Assembly: GCA_017394475.1 (NCBI GenBank)
Contig: JAFPYQ010000194.1
Coordinates: 1 to 10,698, forward strand
Direction: 5' to 3'
From: Oscillospiraceae bacterium
GTDB lineage: Bacteria; Bacillota; Clostridia; Oscillospirales; Ruminococcaceae
DNA length: 10,698 bases
Shown here one piece after another: positions 6,264 to 10,698 of the stretch (within the stretch, counting starts at the first letter, position 1; every line of letters starts with the position of its first letter). Position numbers and translations under genes: made by a program. The notes under the pieces are model-generated. The model ran no database searches, was not told the origin of the DNA, and saw only the letters and a list, made by a program, of their open reading frames with translations.

Positions 6264-6692
6264 AATTAGCCCCTGTATTTTACAAATCTGTTTTTCAAAA
6301 GAAAAACGTTCTCTTGAACTTTCATTCCGTAGCTATATCTTTAGTTTTTTAGATTTTAATACCATTTCAGAAGAAACCCTATATCTTTTGGAATATCAAG
6401 ACCTATATAGTTCTTATATGTTCTTTTACTGACTGTTTGTATAACCAAAACTTTAATTTTTTATAATTAGCTATTGATACTATCGAATTTTATATTTGAT
6501 ATAGTTTCCACTATGTTATTGTATTTTAATAATTTTGTATCGTAATATGGTGCGCATTTTTATGCGTTAGCAAAGCAGTGTAAAGATGTATAATTCTAAC
6601 ATGGCGGATTCGCATTAATTTGATGATGTCATCATTTTCAAGTTTATATAGGTATAGTTTCCCATTTTATTTATGACATACTATATTACCAT
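6264..6692. other. Long AT-rich region without a convincing gene
   Basis: No open frame here has both reasonable length and a ribosome binding site; the longest minus-strand frame seen is about 29 codons (starting near 6615). Several small inverted repeats occur: TGATGA-TG-TCATCA at 6621-6634, CGCAT-TTTT-ATGCG near 6554-6567, and GTTC-TCTT-GAAC at 6308-6319. The last, read on the minus strand, is followed by GTTTTTCTTTT and resembles a short weak terminator 40 bases before the membrane protein start. TATAGTTTCC occurs twice (6500-6509 and 6653-6662). The stretch is either a long leader of the membrane protein mRNA or holds a small non-coding RNA. Confidence 0.4.
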
Positions 6693-6700
6693 TATACTAT
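6673..6700 (+). promoter_or_regulatory. Tentative promoter of the XRE regulator
   Basis: ATGACA (6673-6678) matches five of six bases of the -35 consensus. After 16 bases it is followed by TACTAT (6695-6700), which matches four of six of the -10 consensus and lies inside the palindrome. It would give a leader of about 90 bases before the XRE start. No better plus-strand promoter was seen between here and 6797, but the match is only moderate. Confidence 0.35.
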
Positions 6701-6708
6701 ATAGTATA
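6693..6708. promoter_or_regulatory. 16-bp perfect palindrome, probable operator
   Basis: TATACTATATAGTATA reads the same on both strands. It overlaps the -10 region and start site of the minus-strand promoter at 6708-6735 and the tentative plus-strand -10 box. A further half-site, TACTATAT, lies at 6680-6687. XRE-type regulators usually bind such dyads beside their own genes, so autoregulation of the XRE gene, plus control of the opposite transcript, is the simplest reading. Its extreme AT content means a chance palindrome is possible. Confidence 0.5.
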
Positions 6709-6735
6709 TTATACGCATTTATGTGCGATAGTCAA
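6708..6735 (-). promoter_or_regulatory. Strong minus-strand promoter facing the AT-rich region
   Basis: On the minus strand, TTGACT (6735-6730), a 16-base spacer and a perfect TATAAT (6713-6708) form a strong promoter. It points away from the XRE gene. The first supported gene in its path is the membrane protein starting at 6263, which would have a leader of about 435 bases. A shorter non-coding transcript is the alternative. The palindrome lies over its start site, so the promoter is probably repressible. Confidence 0.6.
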
Positions 6736-6797
6736 GCAATTTAAGGCATATTTTAGAAAAATTCCCGTTTTGCATAAAAAGGGCGAGGCTTTATTAT

Positions 6798-7133
6798 ATG
6801 TTTTATACAAGATTACAAGAGTTGTGTAAAGAAAAAAATACTAATGTATCAAATATGCTTAAAGACCTGAATCTTAGTACAGGGAGTATGGGTACATGGA
6901 AACGTGGTAAGCTCCCCACGGGCGAGATTCTTTCCAAAATCGCCAAATATCTTGACACCTCCATTGATTACCTTGTCGAAGGCGTTTGTGCGGATGAACT
7001 CAGTCCCGATGAAAAGCATCTTGTAGAAACATACAGAGCCGCTCCCGAAAAAGCAAAATATAAAATACTGTGCGATTTTGAAAAAATGATAACGGATGAA
7101 ACGGAAAAACTCAAAATTTTGAAATTAATATAG
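6798..7133 (+). CDS. XRE-family helix-turn-helix transcriptional regulator
   Basis: This 111-residue protein has a Cro/CI-type helix-turn-helix in residues 3-60. Helix 1 is FYTRLQELCKEKNT, followed by NVSNMLKDLNLS as the positioning helix and a recognition helix around TGSMGTWKRGKLP. It closes with the family-typical ILSKIAKYLDTSIDYLVEG. The last 50 residues are charged helices (DELSPDEKHLVETYRAA onward), probably for dimerisation, with no metal-binding or protease motif. GAGG lies nine bases before the ATG, acceptable spacing. The promoter region upstream contains a 16-bp palindrome, the likely autoregulatory site. No terminator follows, and the -35 box of the GH27 promoter begins seven bases after the stop, so read-through into the glycosidase genes is possible. 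It could regulate itself, the membrane protein or the glycosidase operon; the sequence does not decide. Confidence 0.88.
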   Translation: MFYTRLQELCKEKNTNVSNMLKDLNLSTGSMGTWKRGKLPTGEILSKIAKYLDTSIDYLVEGVCADELSPDEKHLVETYRAAPEKAKYKILCDFEKMITDETEKLKILKLI

Positions 7134-7140
7134 TAAAGAC

Positions 7141-7169
7141 TTGACATTTTGCCGGATTTACTTTATAAT
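7141..7169 (+). promoter_or_regulatory. Perfect-consensus promoter of the glycosidase operon
   Basis: TTGACA (7141-7146), a 17-base spacer and TATAAT (7164-7169) match the sigma-A consensus at all twelve positions. Initiation near 7176 leaves about 28 bases before the GH27 start, with AGGGG ahead of the ATG. A 12-bp palindrome, TCAAAATTTTGA, lies at 7111-7122 just upstream, inside the XRE gene end. No cre-like catabolite-repression site was seen. Confidence 0.85.
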
Positions 7170-7204
7170 GGGAAATCATAACTGACTTAAATGAGGGGTA
7201 ACAA

Positions 7205-8461
7205 ATGATAACATCATCACCTATGGGCTGGAACAGCTGGGACTGCTACGGTGCTGCCGTGGACGAAAAGACCGTCCGTGCGAACGCGGAATATTGTGCA
7301 AAAAATCTGCTGGCATCGGGATATGAATACATCGTAGTGGACATTCAGTGGTATGAGCCCACAGCCAAAAATCACGAATACCACCCCTTTACCGAACTTG
7401 TGACAGACGGATATTCAAGGCTCATGCCTGCTGTGAACCGTTTCCCCTCCGCAGAGGGCGGAAAGGGCTTTGCGCCGCTGGCTGAATATGTCCATTCTCT
7501 GGGGCTCAAATTCGGCATCCACATCATGAGGGGCATCCCACGACAGGCGGTACACGCCGATTCTCCGATACAAGGGACGGACAGGACCGCAAGGCAGATC
7601 GCCAAGAACGACAGTATATGCTGCTGGAACACCGATATGTACGGCGTTGACCCTTCAAAGGAAGGGGCTTATGAGTATTATCTCAGCATATTCAGGCTCT
7701 ATGCTTCGTGGGGCGTGGATTTTGTCAAGTGCGATGATATCGCAAGGGAAATGCCGCATTGCAGAGAGGAGTTAAAGCTCATATCAAAGGCTGCACGAAA
7801 CTGCGGCAGAGAGATAGTCCTTTCCATCTCCCCGGGACCTGCGCTGCTCGAAGAAGCAGAAATGTACAAGCAGTATGCCAATATGTGGCGGATCACCGAT
7901 GATTTCTGGGACAAATGGGAGCTGCTCTACAATATGTTCGAGCGCTGTGAAAAGTGGAGCATACATACGGGCTTTGACCACTATCCCGATGCGGATATGC
8001 TGCCTGTGGGACCGCTGCGTCAGGACTATGATGTGAACGACCGCACCAAATTCACCGAAAACGAGCAGATCACTATGCTCACACTCTGGAGCATATTCCG
8101 CTCACCTCTGTTCATCGGCGGTGAGATGACAAAGTTCGATGACTTCACACTCTCCCTGCTCACCAACACAGGGATCACCGATATGCACAGGAATTCCCGC
8201 CATGCCCATCAGCTGTACAGGCGCGAGGTAAACGGGAATGAACTGATAGTCTGGACCTCTGTATCAGCAGAGGGCGGCACTTACCTTGCAGTGTTCAACG
8301 CAGGAGAAACTGATGCCCGGTTCGATATCTCCCTTCATGAGGCGGAACTATACGGGAAATACAAGGCTGTGGAACTGTGGAGCAATGAGGAAAGCACTGC
8401 GGAGAGGCATATCGTCACCGCTATACCCTCACACGGCGCAAAGGCATATCTTCTGAAATGA
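7205..8461 (+). CDS. Glycoside hydrolase family 27, probable alpha-galactosidase
   Basis: GH27 enzymes are retaining (beta/alpha)8-barrel glycosidases that mostly remove terminal alpha-D-galactose; some members act on beta-L-arabinopyranosides or alpha-N-acetylgalactosamine. The 418-residue protein opens with the family signature PMGWNSWDCYG (6-16). It has the IVVDIQWYEP strand (43-52), the nucleophile setting FVKCDDIA (nucleophile D177) and the acid/base setting MWRITDDFWDKW (D233 by alignment with R-x-x-x-D of other members). The barrel ends with the TLWSIFRSPLFIGG segment (293-306), followed by a C-terminal beta domain (about 335-418). There is no signal peptide or carbohydrate-binding module, so it acts in the cytoplasm on imported oligosaccharides. 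Many better-known members have D-D-C/G-W where this one has D-I-Q-W, so substrate preference may differ. The GH95 gene starts 16 bases downstream in the same operon. Confidence 0.9.
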   Translation: MITSSPMGWNSWDCYGAAVDEKTVRANAEYCAKNLLASGYEYIVVDIQWYEPTAKNHEYHPFTELVTDGYSRLMPAVNRFPSAEGGKGFAPLAEYVHSLGLKFGIHIMRGIPRQAVHADSPIQGTDRTARQIAKNDSICCWNTDMYGVDPSKEGAYEYYLSIFRLYASWGVDFVKCDDIAREMPHCREELKLISKAARNCGREIVLSISPGPALLEEAEMYKQYANMWRITDDFWDKWELLYNMFERCEKWSIHTGFDHYPDADMLPVGPLRQDYDVNDRTKFTENEQITMLTLWSIFRSPLFIGGEMTKFDDFTLSLLTNTGITDMHRNSRHAHQLYRREVNGNELIVWTSVSAEGGTYLAVFNAGETDARFDISLHEAELYGKYKAVELWSNEESTAERHIVTAIPSHGAKAYLLK

Positions 8462-8477
8462 CAATCCGGAGCGTATC

Positions 8478-10698
8478 ATGAGACATAAACTATACTATAA
8501 AAGACCCGCCGAGCAATGGCATGATGCTCTGCCCGTGGGCAACGGGCGCATCGGCGGTATGATATACGGCATACCTGAAGCCGAGGTCATATCCATCAAT
8601 GAAGATTCCATCTGGTCGGGCAGATACCGCGACAGGAACAATCCGAAGGCTCTTGCCGCCCTGCCGCAGATAAGAAAGCTCATAGATGAGGAAAAAACCG
8701 CGGCTGCCGAAGAGCTGTGTGCTGATTCATTCTACGGCACCAATGAGCAGGAGCGGCATTATCAGCCCTTAGGCGACCTTCATATATACCAGGATGCGGA
8801 CGACATTTCCGATTATTCCCACACCCTTGATCTTTCCACCGGTGTGGATACGGTCACTTTCTCCGCAAACGGCACGACGATCACCCGTACTGTCTTTGTA
8901 AGTGCGCCCTCACAGGTCATGGTGATAGGCTTTCATTCATCTGTCAGGGGAAAGCTCGACTTTACCGCCCTGATAGACGGCCGTGACGATAACTATGACA
9001 GAAACTGTGCCTATGATGACAGCACTCTGCTTTTTACGGTCTCCGACGGCATCCCCTTCTCCTGTGCAGTTCACATCAAAGGTGACGGCGAATGCAGGAC
9101 GGATGCCAACCGCCTGATCTGCAAAAATGCCACAGATGCTATGCTGGTCATCGGCGCACAGACCGCATTCCGCACGGCTGACCATGAATTTGCCGCAGTG
9201 AACGATGCGAAAAGCGCCGCAAGGCTCGGCTTTGAAAAGCTGCTCTCACTGCACATCGCAGATCATGCCGCTCTGTTCTCCCGCAGCGACCTGTGCATAG
9301 CCGACGATACGGATGATATGCCCACGGATGAGCGCCTGAAAGCCCTCAAAGACGGGGACAGCTCACAGCTCCCCATTCTCTGCGAACTGTATTTTGACTA
9401 TGCAAAATACCTGATGATAGCAGGCTCCCGCACAGGCACTCTGCCGCTGAATCTCCAGGGTATATGGAACAAGGATATGTGGCCTGCCTGGGGCAGTAAA
9501 TACACTGTAAATATCAATACCGAGATGAATTACTGGGCAGCGGAGATACAGAACCTCTCCGAATGTCATACCCCCCTTTTCGACCATATCGAAAGGATGA
9601 GGGAGCACGGCAGAGCCACCGCCCGCAGGATGTATGGCTGCCGCGGCGCTGTATGCCATCACAATACGGATATATGGGGCGATACCGCTCCGCAGGATAA
9701 ATGGCTGCCTGCCACACTGTGGCCTATGGGGCTCGCATGGCTGTGCACCCATATCTGGGAGCATTATCTGTTCACGCAGGACAAAGCCTTCCTTGAAGAA
9801 AAGTTCGACACCATGCTTGAATCCGCAGAATTTTTCCTGGATTTCCTTATCGAGGATGAAAACGGCTGCCTGGTAACATCACCGTCGGTCTCCCCCGAAA
9901 ACAGCTATTTCACACAAAACGGTGATAAGGGCACACTGTGCAAGGCCCCCTCTATGGACTCACAGATACTCGAGACCCTTTTCTCGGCAGTGATAAAAGC
10001 TGCGGATATCATCGGGGACACCGGACACTGTGAACTTATCTCACAGATAAGTGCCGCAAAGGCACGGCTGCCGAAGCCTGCTGTGGGAAAACACGGGCAG
10101 ATATGCGAATGGGCATCGGACTATGACGAGCCCGAGCCGGGTCACCGCCATATCTCGCAGCTTTACGGGCTGTACCCCTCGGATATCATAAAATACAGCG
10201 ACAAGCGGCTCTCCGATGCAGCCCGCGCCACCCTGGACAGGAGACTTTCCCACGGAGGCGGTCATACGGGATGGTCAAGAGCATGGATAATAAATATGTG
10301 GGCAAGGCTCCATGACAGCGCAAAGGTGGAGGAAAACCTGACAGCGCTGCTCACCAGATCCACTGCCGACAGCTTGCTCGATATGCACCCGCCCTTCCAG
10401 ATAGACGGCAATTTCGGCGGCGGTGCAGGTATATGCGAAGCCCTTATACAGAGCATAGATGGTACTGTCGAGTTCCTGCCTGCTCTCCCGCCCTCATGGA
10501 AAAGCGGTTCATTCAGGGGACTGCGTGCAAGAGGCGGCTTTGAGGCATCCCTCGAGTGGGCCGATAGTCAGCCCGTGAAAGCTGTCATCATATCGACAGC
10601 GGGCAACCCTCTCAATATACGCAGTGATAAGCCCGTGACCGTAAACGGCAGAGAATATGCCCCCCTTGACGGCATCATCACCTGTGACACCGCTGCAG
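8478..10698 (+). CDS. Glycoside hydrolase family 95, alpha-L-fucosidase type (3' end cut off)
   Basis: GH95 enzymes are inverting glycosidases that mostly release alpha-1,2-linked L-fucose from galactose; some act on alpha-L-galactose. The frame is open from the ATG at 8478 to the edge, 740 codons, close to the usual full size, so only a short C-terminus is missing. The N-terminal beta-sandwich starts at once (PAEQWHDALPVGNGRIGG, then NEDSIWSGRYRDRNNP). The (alpha/alpha)6 catalytic barrel carries all residues known from the Bifidobacterium enzyme AfcA: N345 and N347 in NINTEMNYW, general acid E474 in SPSVSPEN and D643 in FQIDGNFGGGAG. HTGWSRAW is also present. There is no signal peptide, so it should act inside the cell. 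GGAG precedes the start, and the gap after the GH27 gene is 16 bases, so the two are translated from one message. Together they suit substrates with fucosylated and galactosylated side chains. Confidence 0.93.
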   Translation, partial: MRHKLYYKRPAEQWHDALPVGNGRIGGMIYGIPEAEVISINEDSIWSGRYRDRNNPKALAALPQIRKLIDEEKTAAAEELCADSFYGTNEQERHYQPLGDLHIYQDADDISDYSHTLDLSTGVDTVTFSANGTTITRTVFVSAPSQVMVIGFHSSVRGKLDFTALIDGRDDNYDRNCAYDDSTLLFTVSDGIPFSCAVHIKGDGECRTDANRLICKNATDAMLVIGAQTAFRTADHEFAAVNDAKSAARLGFEKLLSLHIADHAALFSRSDLCIADDTDDMPTDERLKALKDGDSSQLPILCELYFDYAKYLMIAGSRTGTLPLNLQGIWNKDMWPAWGSKYTVNINTEMNYWAAEIQNLSECHTPLFDHIERMREHGRATARRMYGCRGAVCHHNTDIWGDTAPQDKWLPATLWPMGLAWLCTHIWEHYLFTQDKAFLEEKFDTMLESAEFFLDFLIEDENGCLVTSPSVSPENSYFTQNGDKGTLCKAPSMDSQILETLFSAVIKAADIIGDTGHCELISQISAAKARLPKPAVGKHGQICEWASDYDEPEPGHRHISQLYGLYPSDIIKYSDKRLSDAARATLDRRLSHGGGHTGWSRAWIINMWARLHDSAKVEENLTALLTRSTADSLLDMHPPFQIDGNFGGGAGICEALIQSIDGTVEFLPALPPSWKSGSFRGLRARGGFEASLEWADSQPVKAVIISTAGNPLNIRSDKPVTVNGREYAPLDGIITCDTAA

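Noticed and set aside
6541..6620. Short minus-strand frame of about 29 codons (start near 6615)
   Set aside because: No ribosome binding site, no protein-like composition, and a location in very AT-rich DNA.
9363..9764. Minus-strand frames of 60-133 codons over the right-hand third
   Set aside because: They are antisense to the GH95 gene, whose frame is uninterrupted and carries all the catalytic motifs.

Overview
The window looks like chromosomal DNA from a low-to-mid GC Firmicute of the class Clostridia, most likely a gut or rumen Ruminococcus-like member of the Oscillospiraceae. The reasons are lysine/meso-diaminopimelate synthesis by the DapL aminotransferase route, an ANTAR-type regulator, sigma-A promoters of the TTGACA-17-TATAAT type, and an unsecreted GH27/GH95 glycosidase pair of the kind used to break down imported plant or host oligosaccharides. 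The genus is inferred from gene content and codon style, not from a database match.

Layout. Everything from base 1 to about 6713 is read from the minus strand, and everything from about 6798 to the end from the plus strand, so the window has one divergent switch point near 6690-6715. Left to right: (1) the 5' part of a GNAT acetyltransferase, preceded in its operon by a P-loop kinase-like protein (199-864). (2) A 391-base non-coding stretch with that operon's leader and promoter, a striking four-copy 33-bp-period repeat array (1063-1184) and the strong dapL terminator. (3) An operon of an ANTAR protein with a degenerate receiver domain, dapF and dapL, under a near-consensus promoter at 4012-4040. 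(4) A MATE-family multidrug/cation exporter with its own promoter. (5) An AT-rich accessory-looking stretch (about 5785-7140) with a small C-terminally membrane-anchored protein, more than 500 bases without a convincing gene, a 16-bp perfect palindrome over divergent promoters, and an XRE-type regulator. (6) A perfect-consensus promoter driving a GH27 glycosidase and a GH95 fucosidase-type enzyme that runs off the right edge.

How the genes work together. DapL converts tetrahydrodipicolinate to LL-diaminopimelate and DapF epimerises it to meso-diaminopimelate for lysine and peptidoglycan; the ANTAR gene in front of them probably shares their transcript. The GH27 and GH95 enzymes lack signal peptides. 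They would remove alpha-galactosyl-type and alpha-L-fucosyl-type caps from oligosaccharides inside the cell, such as xyloglucan- or mucin-type fragments. The XRE regulator most plausibly controls itself and the opposite-strand transcript through the palindrome; whether it also affects the glycosidase operon cannot be read from the sequence.

The least explained items are the repeat array upstream of the kinase/GNAT operon and the long AT-rich leader or possible non-coding RNA on the minus strand between the palindrome and the small membrane protein.
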